NCBI GenBank assembly: GCA_900753715.1
Contig: CAAEAE010000027.1
Span: 1 to 34,725, forward strand
Direction: 5' to 3'
From: an uncultured Roseburia sp.
GTDB taxonomy: Bacteria; Bacillota_A; Clostridia; Lachnospirales; Lachnospiraceae
Length of the DNA stretch: 34,725 bases
Below, in pieces: positions 1 through 8,350 of the stretch. The notes under the pieces are model-generated. The model had not been told where the DNA came from, searched no databases, and saw only the letters and a list, made by a program, of their open reading frames with translations. Both the position numbers and the translations under genes were made by a program. Numbering within the stretch: position 1 is the first letter of the stretch; the number at the start of each line of letters is the position of its first letter.

Positions 1-743
1 CTGCCATTTTAAGTGCAAAAGCAGCTTATGCAAGTGGCTGCGGGTTAGTCTGTATTCTGACACCGGAAGAGAACCGCATTGTCATCCAGACGGCTCTGCC
101 GGAAGCAATTCTTGCTACCTACAATGAGAAAACGCTAAAAAAAGTGCTGGAAGAAAAACTGGCATGGGCAGATGTGATTCTCTGCGGTCCGGGAATCGGG
201 ACAGACAAGGCTGCAGAAAAGCTCGTACATCATGTCTTAAAAGACGGGGCGGTTCCGGTCGTATTGGATGCCGATGCGCTCAATCTGATTTCTAAGGATA
301 CAGATATTCTACAGAAATTGCATACACCGTGGATGGTGACGCCGCATTTAGGTGAGATGAGCCGTCTGACCGGAAAAAGCGTGTCTGAGATACAAAAGAC
401 ACTTGTAGAGACGGCGGCGGAGTTTGCCCAGAAGTATGGTGGAATCTGTGTTTTAAAAGATGCGCATACCGTTACGGCACTTCCACAGAAGGGGACGCTT
501 CTCAATCTGTCCGGGAACAACGGGATGGCGACTGCCGGAAGCGGAGATGTGCTTGGCGGAATCATTGCGGGACTCATGGCACAGGGATTATCTGCGGATA
601 CTGCAGCACCGCTTGGTGTTTTTCTTCACGGAAGAGCGGGGAATATCGCGGCAGAACATACCGGAAGCTATGGGCTTATGGCATCAGATCTGATTGACGG
701 AATGCGGGAATTATTTGCAGGATTATTAGAAAAAGAGGGTTAA
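1..743 (+). CDS. nnr: ADP-dependent NAD(P)H-hydrate dehydratase, C-terminal domain (partial, 5' end outside window)
   Basis: The reading frame is open from the left edge (first whole codon at base 3) to a TAA at 741-743, so about 246 residues of the C-terminal part are visible. The fold is the YjeF C-terminal, ribokinase-like domain. The signature NNGMATAGSGDVLGGIIAG near the end matches the family's ADP-binding and catalytic glycine/aspartate loop, and GPGIG lies earlier. In bifunctional Nnr proteins this domain uses ADP to dehydrate damaged NAD(P)HX back to NAD(P)H in the cytoplasm. The epimerase (YjeF N-terminal) half should lie upstream of the window and cannot be confirmed here. An internal GTG at 144 could be mistaken for a start, but the homologous sequence continues upstream of it. 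alr begins 4 bp after the stop, so the two are almost certainly co-transcribed. Confidence 0.92.
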   Translation, partial: AILSAKAAYASGCGLVCILTPEENRIVIQTALPEAILATYNEKTLKKVLEEKLAWADVILCGPGIGTDKAAEKLVHHVLKDGAVPVVLDADALNLISKDTDILQKLHTPWMVTPHLGEMSRLTGKSVSEIQKTLVETAAEFAQKYGGICVLKDAHTVTALPQKGTLLNLSGNNGMATAGSGDVLGGIIAGLMAQGLSADTAAPLGVFLHGRAGNIAAEHTGSYGLMASDLIDGMRELFAGLLEKEG

Positions 744-747
744 AAAA

Positions 748-1917
748 ATGAATCGATATACCAGAGTGCGTGCAGTGATTAATCTGGATGCAATTTTATA
801 TAATATGAACTCAATGCATCAAAATATTTCAGAAGATACTAAAATTATGGCGGTTATCAAGGCGGACGGTTATGGACACGGTGCGGCAGAGGTTGCCGAG
901 TGTATCGAGCACTTAGATTACCTTGCAGGCTATGCGGTTGCAACGGTCGAAGAAGGGCTGATTCTCAGAAATCACGGCATCAAAAAGCCGATTCTGATTT
1001 TGGGATATGCGTTTCCGGACCAGTATGACGAACTGATTGCTGCGGATATGAGACCGACTGTATTTACCAGAGAAATGGCACAGGAGTTGTCACAGGCAGC
1101 GGGAGAGATGGGCGTGGACTGCCCGATTCACTTCGCAGTCGACACCGGAATGAGCCGTATCGGTTATCAGGTGACGGATGAAGCGGCAGATGAGATGGCG
1201 CAGATTGCAAGACTGCCGCATATTATGGTAGAGGGTATCTTTACCCATTTTGCCAGGGCGGATGAAGCGGATAAGACTTCCGCAGAAGAACAGCTTGCAC
1301 TTTTTGAAAAAATGATTTCCATGCTTGAGGAGAGAGGAATCAAGATTCCAATCAAGCACTGCTCAAACAGCGCCGGAATTGTGGAATTAAAAGAGGCAAA
1401 TATGGATATGGTGCGTGCCGGAATTACGCTTTACGGTTTGTGGCCGTCAGAGGAAGTGCGCCGTGATATCATTGATTTGAAGCCGGCATTATCGCTGATT
1501 ACACATGTCGCATATGTGAAGGACTTAGAGGCTGGCAGAGCCATCAGCTATGGCGGAACCTATGTGACGAAACGCCCTTCGCGCATCGCAACCATTCCGG
1601 TGGGGTATGCGGACGGCTATGCAAGGGGACTTTCCAATAAAGGTGCGGTGCTGATTCACGGAAAACGTGCGCCAATCTGCGGCAGGGTCTGCATGGATCA
1701 GTTCATGGTGGATGTCACCGATATTCCGGAGGTAAAGATGGGGGATGAGGTGATTTTAATCGGCTCCGCCGGAGAAGAGACAATTACGATGGAAGAAGTG
1801 GGCGAGCTTTCCGGCAGATTCAATTATGAATTTGTCTGCAATCTCGGAAAACGAATCCCGCGTGTCTTCCGCCGTAACGGAAAAATCATTGCGAGAAAGG
1901 ACCATTTTTCAGAATAA
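748..1917 (+). CDS. alr: Alanine racemase
   Basis: This 389-residue protein has the usual length of a PLP-dependent alanine racemase, which interconverts L- and D-alanine for peptidoglycan. The PLP-lysine motif AVIKADGYGHG puts the Schiff-base lysine at K38. The second catalytic residue is the tyrosine in AISYGGTY, about Y268, equivalent to Tyr265 of the Geobacillus enzyme. The substrate-entry motif CMDQFMVD follows. The ATG at 748 has an AGAGGG-type site 9-14 bases upstream inside the nnr stop region. It sits between nnr and mazF, a common neighbourhood in Firmicutes. All expected catalytic residues are present, so it is judged functional. Confidence 0.97.
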   Translation: MNRYTRVRAVINLDAILYNMNSMHQNISEDTKIMAVIKADGYGHGAAEVAECIEHLDYLAGYAVATVEEGLILRNHGIKKPILILGYAFPDQYDELIAADMRPTVFTREMAQELSQAAGEMGVDCPIHFAVDTGMSRIGYQVTDEAADEMAQIARLPHIMVEGIFTHFARADEADKTSAEEQLALFEKMISMLEERGIKIPIKHCSNSAGIVELKEANMDMVRAGITLYGLWPSEEVRRDIIDLKPALSLITHVAYVKDLEAGRAISYGGTYVTKRPSRIATIPVGYADGYARGLSNKGAVLIHGKRAPICGRVCMDQFMVDVTDIPEVKMGDEVILIGSAGEETITMEEVGELSGRFNYEFVCNLGKRIPRVFRRNGKIIARKDHFSE

Positions 1918-1987
1918 AAATTTGGAATACACCCGGTAAAATTGGCAATACTATCTGCATCGAATAAGAAAATGGAGTGGAAAGTAT

Positions 1988-2335
1988 ATGGTGATTCGAC
2001 GTGGTGATATCTTTTACGCAGATTTAAGACCTGTAATCGGCTCAGAGCAGGGAGGCGTGCGTCCGGTTTTGATTATTCAGAACGATGTTGGAAACCGTCA
2101 CAGTCCAACCGTCATCTGTGCGGCAATTACATCTCAGATGAACAAGGCAAAACTGCCGACGCACGTAGAACTTGACAGCAGAAAATATGATCTCATGAAG
2201 GATTCGGTTGTTTTGTTAGAACAGCTTCGCACGATTGATAAAAAAAGACTCAAAGATAAGGTCTGCCATCTGGATTCACAGATTCTGGTAAAAATTGACA
2301 AAGCACTTGAGGTCAGCCTGGAACTGTATACATAA
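1988..2335 (+). CDS. mazF: MazF/EndoA (PemK family) endoribonuclease toxin
   Basis: This 115-residue protein covers the whole MazF/NdoA family length. It begins with the family's [20 protein letters not shown], and contains [10 protein letters not shown] and AITSQ. R25 and T48 fall at the positions of the two catalytic residues known from Bacillus subtilis EndoA. The family cleaves single-stranded mRNA at short sequence motifs and is normally held inactive by an antitoxin encoded directly upstream. Here the 70-bp gap after alr contains no reading frame for one, and alr itself follows nnr by 4 bp. In Bacillus the order is alr, antitoxin (ndoAI), toxin; here the middle gene is missing. The start has a GGAGTGGAAAG site ahead of it. 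Family assignment is very secure; function as a toxin is inferred. Confidence 0.93.
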   Translation: MVIRRGDIFYADLRPVIGSEQGGVRPVLIIQNDVGNRHSPTVICAAITSQMNKAKLPTHVELDSRKYDLMKDSVVLLEQLRTIDKKRLKDKVCHLDSQILVKIDKALEVSLELYT

Positions 2336-2341
2336 CCCGGC

Positions 2342-2370
2342 TTGACGAAATTCGTTTTAAATGATATGAT
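2342..2370 (+). promoter_or_regulatory. Sigma-A-type promoter for the CNNM/CorC gene
   Basis: TTGACG at 2342-2347 and TATGAT at 2365-2370 are separated by exactly 17 bases. Each box differs from consensus at one position. It lies just after the mazF stop and about 36 bases ahead of the next start codon. Confidence 0.7.
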
Positions 2371-2406
2371 TTCAGATGTTTATACTGATGGAAAAGGAGC
2401 TGTACG

Positions 2407-3774
2407 ATGGACGATGGTGTCAGTCCCATGACCGGGACTCTCATTTTTGTGATTTTGGTTCTGTTGGATGCTGTCATCTTTGGATTCATTGCTGCAATGC
2501 AGAATCTCGGAGAGGCACAGATAGAAAAACAGGAAAAAGAAGGAAACCGTAAGGCAAAGCTTTTGATGGGGTATATGGACAAATCCGAGCGATATACCCA
2601 TGTGTGTCAGCTTGTGATGCTGACCATACATATGCTGATTGGATTTTTAGAGGTTCCCCTGTGGGAGAATCTCTTTCTTCCGGACAATAGCAGATGGGTT
2701 GTCCGCCTGCCGGCGGATATCCTGATATTTGCCGTGTTGATTATTTTGGTACTTGTGTTTGGAATTTATACGCCGGAGAAGGTTGCATCCCGCAAGCCGG
2801 ATGTCTGGGCGCTTCGCCTTGTGGCAGTCGTTCGCGGTGTGGAGATTTTTTTCTTCCCGCTGATATTTGCAATGGATGCGCTCTCAAACCTGCTGTCAAG
2901 GATTCTCGGAGTTGACCCGCTAAGCGGAACCGACGATGTGACAGAGGAAGAGATTATCTCCATGGTCAATGAAGGTCACGAGCAGGGAATGCTGTTAGCC
3001 AGTGAAGCGGAAATGATTCATAATATTTTCGAGTTCGGCGACAAGGAAGCCCAGGATATAATGACCCACCGCAAGAATGTGGTAGCGCTTGACGGAAATC
3101 TTACATTCCGGGAGACTCTGTTATTCTTAAAAGAAAATAATTATTCCAGATATCCGGTGTACCTAGACGACATCGACAATATCATTGGTCTTTTGCACAT
3201 TAAAGAAGTGCTTGATTTCTGCCAGGAGCCGTCCTTGATGGAGCGTCCGGTAAAAGAAATTGAAGGGTTGATTCGTGATGTCGAGTTTATTCCGGAGACG
3301 CGCAATATCAATACACTTTTTTCGATGATGCAGAACGCAAAGAGTCATATGGTAATCGTTGTCGACGAATACGGACAGACGTCTGGAATTGTTGCGCTTG
3401 AGGACATTCTCGAAGAGATTGTCGGAAATATCGAGGATGAACACGACGAGGAAGAACAGATGATTCAGAAGCTTCCGGATGGAGGGTATCTGATGAACGG
3501 TATGGCAGAATTCAGTGAGGTCGTGGAAGAACTTGGGATGGAATTTGGCGAAGATGAGGACGATGACTTTGATACGTTAAGCGGTTTTCTGATTTCGCTC
3601 ATTGATAAGATTCCAAGTGACAATGAAGTGTTTTCAACGACAGCAAATGGATATTTATTTGAAATCCTTTCGGTGAAAAACCGCATGATTTCTTCTGTCC
3701 ATGTATCGAAATTATCCGCCGGACCAACGGCCGAGCAGGAAACATCTTGCAGAGACAATGAAACTGTGGTATAA
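2407..3774 (+). CDS. CNNM/CorC-family (hemolysin-like) CBS-domain membrane protein
   Basis: 455 residues. The order of domains is that of the HlyC/CorC (CNNM) family. A membrane CNNM/DUF21 part spans about residues 1-185, with hydrophobic segments starting at residue 9 and near 80 and 105. A CBS pair follows at about 205-335 (SRYPVYLDDIDNIIGLLHIK, then HMVIVVDEYGQTSGIVALED). A CorC/HlyC C-terminal domain covers about 350-435. Members studied elsewhere transport or sense magnesium or other cations; the older name haemolysin is not supported by anything here. The linker carries a strongly acidic patch (GEDEDDDFD). The start has AAGGAG upstream, and the gene has its own promoter. The promoter of yebC lies over its last codons. 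Substrate cannot be told from sequence. Confidence 0.9.
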   Translation: MDDGVSPMTGTLIFVILVLLDAVIFGFIAAMQNLGEAQIEKQEKEGNRKAKLLMGYMDKSERYTHVCQLVMLTIHMLIGFLEVPLWENLFLPDNSRWVVRLPADILIFAVLIILVLVFGIYTPEKVASRKPDVWALRLVAVVRGVEIFFFPLIFAMDALSNLLSRILGVDPLSGTDDVTEEEIISMVNEGHEQGMLLASEAEMIHNIFEFGDKEAQDIMTHRKNVVALDGNLTFRETLLFLKENNYSRYPVYLDDIDNIIGLLHIKEVLDFCQEPSLMERPVKEIEGLIRDVEFIPETRNINTLFSMMQNAKSHMVIVVDEYGQTSGIVALEDILEEIVGNIEDEHDEEEQMIQKLPDGGYLMNGMAEFSEVVEELGMEFGEDEDDDFDTLSGFLISLIDKIPSDNEVFSTTANGYLFEILSVKNRMISSVHVSKLSAGPTAEQETSCRDNETVV

Positions 3775-3775
3775 T
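3747..3775 (+). promoter_or_regulatory. Sigma-A-type promoter for yebC, overlapping the preceding stop codon
   Basis: TTGCAG at 3747-3752 and a perfect TATAAT at 3770-3775 are 17 bases apart. The -10 box includes the TAA stop of the CNNM gene. A 6-bp stem (CGCTGT 3781-3786 with ACAGCG 3794-3799) would begin at about the predicted transcription start. Confidence 0.75.
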
Positions 3776-3844
3776 ATTTCCGCTGTTTTTCTGACAGCGA
3801 AATACAAATACCACGAAATACATAATTGAAAAGAGGATAAAGAA

Positions 3845-4573
3845 ATGTCAGGACATTCAAAATTCGCGAATATCAAGCATAAGAAAGAGAAGAACGATGC
3901 TGCAAAGGGAAAAATCTTTACGATTATCGGTCGTGAGATTGCAGTTGCAGTAAAAGAGGGCGGTCCGGACCCGGCAAATAACTTTAAACTTGCACAGGTT
4001 GTTGCAAAAGCAAAGGCAAACAATATGCCTAACGATACCATTGAACGTGGAATCAAGAAAGCTGCAGGAGAAGGCGGCAATGTCAATTACGAATACTGCA
4101 CCTACGAAGGTTACGGTCCAAGCGGAACCGCTATTATTGTGAAATGTTTAACAGATAACAAGAACCGTACCGCAGCAAACGTGCGAAATGCATTCACAAA
4201 GGGACACGGCAGCATTGGAACACAGGGTTGTGTATCTTATATGTTCGATGAGAAGGGACAGATTATCATTGCAAAGGAAGACTGCGACATGGATGCAGAT
4301 GACCTGATGATGACAGCTCTTGATGCAGGTGCAGAAGATTTCGCCGAAGAAGAGGACAGCTTTGAAGTATTGACTGCTCCGGATGATTTTGAGGCAGTCA
4401 GAAGCACACTTGAGGAAGCAAAGGTTCCGATGGCAGAGGCAGAGGTTACCATGATTCCACAGAATTATGTGGAACTGACCGCAGAAGAAGATTTGACAAA
4501 CATTAATCGTATTCTTGATCTTTTGGATGAGGATGACGATGTTCAGGAAGTATACCATAACTGGGATGAGTAA
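3845..4573 (+). CDS. yebC: YebC/PmpR/TACO1-family protein
   Basis: 242 residues, the standard length. It starts with the near-invariant MSGHSKFANIKHKKEKND and continues with the family's KAKANNMPNDTIERGIKKA. The family was first annotated as a transcriptional regulator. YebC proteins in some bacteria and mitochondrial TACO1 help ribosomes translate difficult stretches such as polyproline; which role applies here is not decided by sequence. The C-terminal half is acidic. The ATG at 3845 has a GAGGATAAAG site ahead and a dedicated promoter. A strong terminator follows 38 bp after the stop, so it is a single-gene transcript. Confidence 0.95.
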   Translation: MSGHSKFANIKHKKEKNDAAKGKIFTIIGREIAVAVKEGGPDPANNFKLAQVVAKAKANNMPNDTIERGIKKAAGEGGNVNYEYCTYEGYGPSGTAIIVKCLTDNKNRTAANVRNAFTKGHGSIGTQGCVSYMFDEKGQIIIAKEDCDMDADDLMMTALDAGAEDFAEEEDSFEVLTAPDDFEAVRSTLEEAKVPMAEAEVTMIPQNYVELTAEEDLTNINRILDLLDEDDDVQEVYHNWDE

Positions 4574-4610
4574 AAGAAGATGTCATGAAAGAATGTCATG
4601 ACGGTAAACG

Positions 4611-4639
4611 CTCCGGCAGATTTCTGCCGGAGTTTTTTT
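4611..4639 (+). terminator. Rho-independent terminator after yebC
   Basis: A perfect 10-bp stem (CTCCGGCAGA 4611-4620 with TCTGCCGGAG 4623-4632) has a 2-base nominal loop and is followed by seven T residues (4633-4639). Confidence 0.93.
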
Positions 4640-4718
4640 AAATTTAGGTGGTAATCTGTGGGGAAATGTTATATCATGGAAGTAGTAAATTGGACAATCA
4701 GGAGAAAGGGTAGAAACT

Positions 4719-6002
4719 ATGGCAGACAATTACAGGATTGAGACAAAATGTGTACAGGCCGGATGGACGCCGAAGGCAGGGGAACCGAGGGTGCTTCCGA
4801 TTTATCAGAGCACCACGTTTAAATATGACGACAGTGACCAGATGGGAAAGCTGTTTGACCTTGAAGCAGATGGATATTTTTATACCAGATTGCAGAATCC
4901 AACAAATGATGCAGTTGCAAGAAAAATCACCGAACTTGAGGGCGGCGTGGCAGGCATGCTTACCTCCTCCGGACAGGCTGCAAATTATTATGCACTGTTT
5001 AACATCTGTGAGGCGGGAGACCATATTGTAAGCTCCAATTCCATTTATGGGGGCAGCTTTAATCTGTTTGGCACAACGATGAAAAAACAGGGCGTGGAAT
5101 GTACGTTCGTAGACCCGGACGCATCCTACGAGGAACTGTGCAAGGCATTTAAGCCGAATACGAAGGCGGTCTTTGCGGAGACGATTTCCAATCCGTCCAT
5201 TGTAATTTTAGACATTGAAAAATTTGCAAAACTTGCCCATGAGCACGGCGTTCCGTTAATCGTGGACAATACCTTCGCAACACCGATTAATTGCAGACCG
5301 TTTGAATGGGGCGCGGATATCGTGACCCACTCCACAACCAAATATATGGATGGTCATGCGATGGCAGTGGGTGGTGCAATCATTGATTCCGGCAATTTTG
5401 ACTGGGAAGCGCATGCAGAGAAATTCCCGGGGCTTACGACACCGGATGAATCCTATCACGGAATTATCTATACCAAACGTTTTGGAAAGGCAGCTTATAT
5501 CACAAAGGCAACATCGCAGCTGATGCGCGATTTGGGTTCTGTTCCTTCGCCGTTAAATTCGTTCCTTTTAAACGTCGGACTGGAGTCCCTGCATCTTCGG
5601 GTAGAACGTCACTGTTCAAATGCACAGAAGGTTGCAGAATTTTTAAATGCGCAGGAGAAGGTGGCGTGGGTCAATTATGCCGGACTTCCGGATAATCCAT
5701 ACCATGCACTTGCAGAAAAATATATGCCAAATGGAATCTGCGGCGTCATGTCATTTGGTCTGAAAGGTGACCGTGCAACCGCAGTGAAATTTATGGATTC
5801 CTTAAAACTTGCCGCAATTGTGACACATGTTGCAGATGCCCGTACCTGTGTTCTTCACCCGGCAAGTCATACACACCGCCAGATGACAGAAGAACAGCTC
5901 AAGGAAGCTGGTGTGGCACCGGATTTGATTCGTCTGTCGGTGGGAATTGAAAATGTGGATGATATCATTGCAGATCTTGCACAGGCATTAGAGCAGATTT
6001 AA
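4719..6002 (+). CDS. metY: O-acetylhomoserine sulfhydrylase (Cys/Met metabolism PLP enzyme, MetY type)
   Basis: 427 residues, the length typical of MetY rather than of the shorter (about 380-residue) cystathionine gamma-synthase group. The Cys/Met PLP motif HSTTKYMDGH gives the PLP lysine K208. LQNPTNDAVARKITELEGG and SSNSIYGGSFNLF are cofactor and active-site motifs of the family. The reaction is O-acetyl-L-homoserine plus sulfide to homocysteine and acetate, so it belongs to direct sulfhydrylation for methionine. The ATG at 4719 follows AGGAGAAAGGG. No SAM riboswitch is recognisable in the 78 bp between the preceding terminator and the start. glgA follows after 30 bp without a terminator, so read-through into it is likely even though the functions are unrelated. 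Confidence 0.9.
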   Translation: MADNYRIETKCVQAGWTPKAGEPRVLPIYQSTTFKYDDSDQMGKLFDLEADGYFYTRLQNPTNDAVARKITELEGGVAGMLTSSGQAANYYALFNICEAGDHIVSSNSIYGGSFNLFGTTMKKQGVECTFVDPDASYEELCKAFKPNTKAVFAETISNPSIVILDIEKFAKLAHEHGVPLIVDNTFATPINCRPFEWGADIVTHSTTKYMDGHAMAVGGAIIDSGNFDWEAHAEKFPGLTTPDESYHGIIYTKRFGKAAYITKATSQLMRDLGSVPSPLNSFLLNVGLESLHLRVERHCSNAQKVAEFLNAQEKVAWVNYAGLPDNPYHALAEKYMPNGICGVMSFGLKGDRATAVKFMDSLKLAAIVTHVADARTCVLHPASHTHRQMTEEQLKEAGVAPDLIRLSVGIENVDDIIADLAQALEQI

Positions 6003-6032
6003 CAGCAGGCTTATTTATATGGGAGGTAGACA

Positions 6033-7487
6033 ATGAAAAAAATTCTTTTTGCAGCATCAGAGTGTGTGCCGTTTATCAAAACAGGCGGGCTTGCAGACGT
6101 ATGCGGAGCACTGCCGAAGGAGTTTGACAAAAATGACTGGGATATTCGGGTTGTCATTCCAAATTACAGCTGCATCCCGGAGCGCTTCCGCAGCCAGTTT
6201 ACCTATGTGACACATTTTTACATGAGTGCCGGTAATTACATACAGGACAAATACGTTGGCATCCTCAAATATGAGCAGGACGGCATCACCTATTATTTTA
6301 TTGACAATCAGGAATATTTTACCGGGGCAGCACCTTACGGGGATATCCGCTACGATATTGAAAAATTCTGCTTTTTTGACAAGGCAGTTTTATCCATGTT
6401 AAAACCGATTGGTTTCCGCCCGGATATCATCCATTGCCATGACTGGGAGACCGGATTAATTCCGGTTTATCTGAAAAATGAATTTCAGGCAGATTCTTTC
6501 TATTGGGGAATCAAATCAATTATGACGATTCACAACCTGAAATTCCAGGGCGTCTGGGATGTAAAAACCATGCAGGGGCTGACCGGATTCCCGTCTAGTC
6601 TGTTTACTTCGGACAAGCTGGAATTTAAAAAGGACGCCAATATGTTAAAGGGTGGTCTGGTTTATGCAGATTACATTACAACTGTAAGCGATTCTTATGC
6701 AAATGAGATTCAGACCGAATACTACGGCGAAGGATTGGACGGACTGCTTTATGCAAGACATATGGATATGCAGGGAATCGTCAACGGAATCGATTACGGT
6801 GCCTATAACCCGGATACGGATTCCAAAATCTATGTCAATTACAATGCGGAGAATTTCCGCAAGAAGAAGTGGATGAATAAGACGAAGCTTCAGGAAGATC
6901 TTGGTCTGACCGTAGACAAGAAGAAATACATGATTGGTCTGATTTCAAGACTGACCGACCAGAAAGGTCTGGACCTGATTAATTATGTGATTGATCGCAT
7001 TGTGGATGATTACACACAGCTTGTGGTCATCGGAACAGGAGATCCACAGTATGAAAATATGTTCCGTCATTATGCATGGAAGTATGGTGACAGAGTATCT
7101 GCAAACATCTGTTATTCGGATGACCTTGCACACAAATTATACGCAGCGGCAGACGCATTTTTGATGCCGTCCCGGTTTGAACCGTGCGGACTGACACAGC
7201 TTATTTCATTCCGCTACGGAACGGTTCCGATTGTCCGTGAGACCGGTGGACTCAAAGACACGGTAAAACCGTATAATGAGTACGAGAATACCGGAGACGG
7301 TTTTTCATTTACCAACTATAATGGTGAGGAAATGCTTGGAATTATCAACTACTCCAAACATATTTTCTTTGACCGCAAGAAACAGTGGAACCAGATGATT
7401 GACCGCGGAATGGCAAACGATTTTTCGTGGAACAGCTCGAAATTCCGCTATGAAGGCTTATACAATTATCTGATGGGATGCTGCTAG
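6033..7487 (+). CDS. glgA: Glycogen synthase (GT5 family, ADP-glucose dependent)
   Basis: 484 residues, full length for bacterial GlgA. The N-terminal substrate loop FIKTGGLADVCGALPKE carries the conserved K16-T-G-G. The C-terminal GT-B half contains SRLTDQKGLDL and the retaining-glycosyltransferase motif RFEPCGLTQLISFRYGT, with its conserved glutamates spaced as in the family. It extends alpha-1,4-glucan chains from ADP-glucose for storage polysaccharide. The other glg genes are not in the window, so glgA stands alone here. GGGAGGT lies 6-12 bases before the ATG at 6033. A terminator ends the unit at 7522-7554. Confidence 0.95.
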   Translation: MKKILFAASECVPFIKTGGLADVCGALPKEFDKNDWDIRVVIPNYSCIPERFRSQFTYVTHFYMSAGNYIQDKYVGILKYEQDGITYYFIDNQEYFTGAAPYGDIRYDIEKFCFFDKAVLSMLKPIGFRPDIIHCHDWETGLIPVYLKNEFQADSFYWGIKSIMTIHNLKFQGVWDVKTMQGLTGFPSSLFTSDKLEFKKDANMLKGGLVYADYITTVSDSYANEIQTEYYGEGLDGLLYARHMDMQGIVNGIDYGAYNPDTDSKIYVNYNAENFRKKKWMNKTKLQEDLGLTVDKKKYMIGLISRLTDQKGLDLINYVIDRIVDDYTQLVVIGTGDPQYENMFRHYAWKYGDRVSANICYSDDLAHKLYAAADAFLMPSRFEPCGLTQLISFRYGTVPIVRETGGLKDTVKPYNEYENTGDGFSFTNYNGEEMLGIINYSKHIFFDRKKQWNQMIDRGMANDFSWNSSKFRYEGLYNYLMGCC

Positions 7488-7521
7488 GATGTATAGAACC
7501 ATCACAGAATGTAAATAGTAA

Positions 7522-7554
7522 AACAGGGTGCTTAACTTAAGCTCCCTGTTTTTT
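7522..7554 (+). terminator. Rho-independent terminator after glgA
   Basis: AACAGGG (7522-7528) pairs with CCCTGTT (7544-7550), followed by more T to 7554. GCTT/AAGC pairing continues the stem inward past one T-T mismatch. Confidence 0.85.
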
Positions 7555-7579
7555 ATTAAAGAAAAGTGAGGGTTCTTAT

Positions 7580-8272
7580 ATGGCAGAAAATCAGCAGAAA
7601 AAGAATGAGGATATCAAAGAGTTTGGACAACTGGAATTAAAAGAAAACAAAAATAATCACCGGATTTATATGCTTACGATTATCGGGGAGATTGAGGGAC
7701 ATGACTGCCTTCCGTCATCCACCAAGACCACAAAATACGAGCATGTGCTGCCAAGGCTTGCAGAAATTGAAGACAATCAGAATATTGAGGGGGTACTGCT
7801 GTTATTAAATACGGTTGGCGGTGACGTGGAGAGCGGGCTTGCGATTGCAGAGATGGTGGCTTCTTTAAGCAAGCCGACCGTGTCGTTGGTTCTTGGCGGC
7901 AGTCATTCCATCGGCGTTCCGCTTGCGGTGTCAACGGACTATTCGTTTATTGTGCCGTCCGGGACGATGGTGATTCATCCGGTGCGCATGAACGGAATGG
8001 TAATCGGTGCGCAGCCGACCTATGATTACTTTAAGCAGATGCAGGATCGGATTTTAAATTTTATCAGCACCCATTCAGGGGCAAAGAAAGAGCGCCTGGA
8101 GAAACTGATGATGAATACCGGGATGCTCACGAAGGATTTGGGGACGATTCTGGTGGGAAGCGATGCAGTGGAAGAACATCTGATTAACGAAGTGGGGGGC
8201 ATTGACGCGGCTTTTTGCAAGCTGCATGAACTGATTGGGAAAAAGGAAGTTTTTAATGACAATCTGACCTAA
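7580..8272 (+). CDS. tepA: ClpP-fold protease, TepA/YmfB-like
   Basis: 230 residues with a ClpP/crotonase-type core. VLLLLNTVGGDVESGLAIA is the oxyanion-side glycine loop, LGGSHSIGVPLAVS supplies the presumed nucleophile serine, and MVIHPVR the presumed histidine. TepA (translocation-enhancing protein) of Bacillus subtilis has been linked to degrading signal peptides and to protein export. That role comes from the homologue; here only the family is visible. The order tepA, then ftsK/spoIIIE close by, resembles the ymfB-spoIIIE neighbourhood in Bacillus. GTGAGGG precedes the ATG. The promoter of uppP overlaps its last codons. Confidence 0.85.
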   Translation: MAENQQKKNEDIKEFGQLELKENKNNHRIYMLTIIGEIEGHDCLPSSTKTTKYEHVLPRLAEIEDNQNIEGVLLLLNTVGGDVESGLAIAEMVASLSKPTVSLVLGGSHSIGVPLAVSTDYSFIVPSGTMVIHPVRMNGMVIGAQPTYDYFKQMQDRILNFISTHSGAKKERLEKLMMNTGMLTKDLGTILVGSDAVEEHLINEVGGIDAAFCKLHELIGKKEVFNDNLT

Positions 8273-8284
8273 ATATGGTAAAAT
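8256..8284 (+). promoter_or_regulatory. Sigma-A-type promoter for uppP
   Basis: ATGACA at 8256-8261 and TAAAAT at 8279-8284 are 17 bases apart, each one base from consensus. The -35 lies inside the last codons of tepA and the -10 just after its stop. Confidence 0.55.
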
Positions 8285-8350
8285 TAACAATGTATGCAAA
8301 AATAGAAAAAACTATTTTGGGTGCGGTTAAAACAGAAGAAGGAGGCTGCT

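Noticed and set aside
4640..4718. A SAM (S-box) or other sulfur riboswitch before the O-acetylhomoserine sulfhydrylase
   Set aside because: There are only 79 bases between the terminator and the start, with no conserved S-box features or second terminator.
8297..8318. An A/T-rich hairpin (AAAATAG/CTATTTT) upstream of uppP as a terminator
   Set aside because: The stem is weak and has no GC core. It is followed by GGGTGC rather than a T run.
8321..8350. A GTG start for uppP at 8321
   Set aside because: No ribosome site precedes it, and GAAGGAGG points to the ATG at 8351, where the homologous sequence begins.
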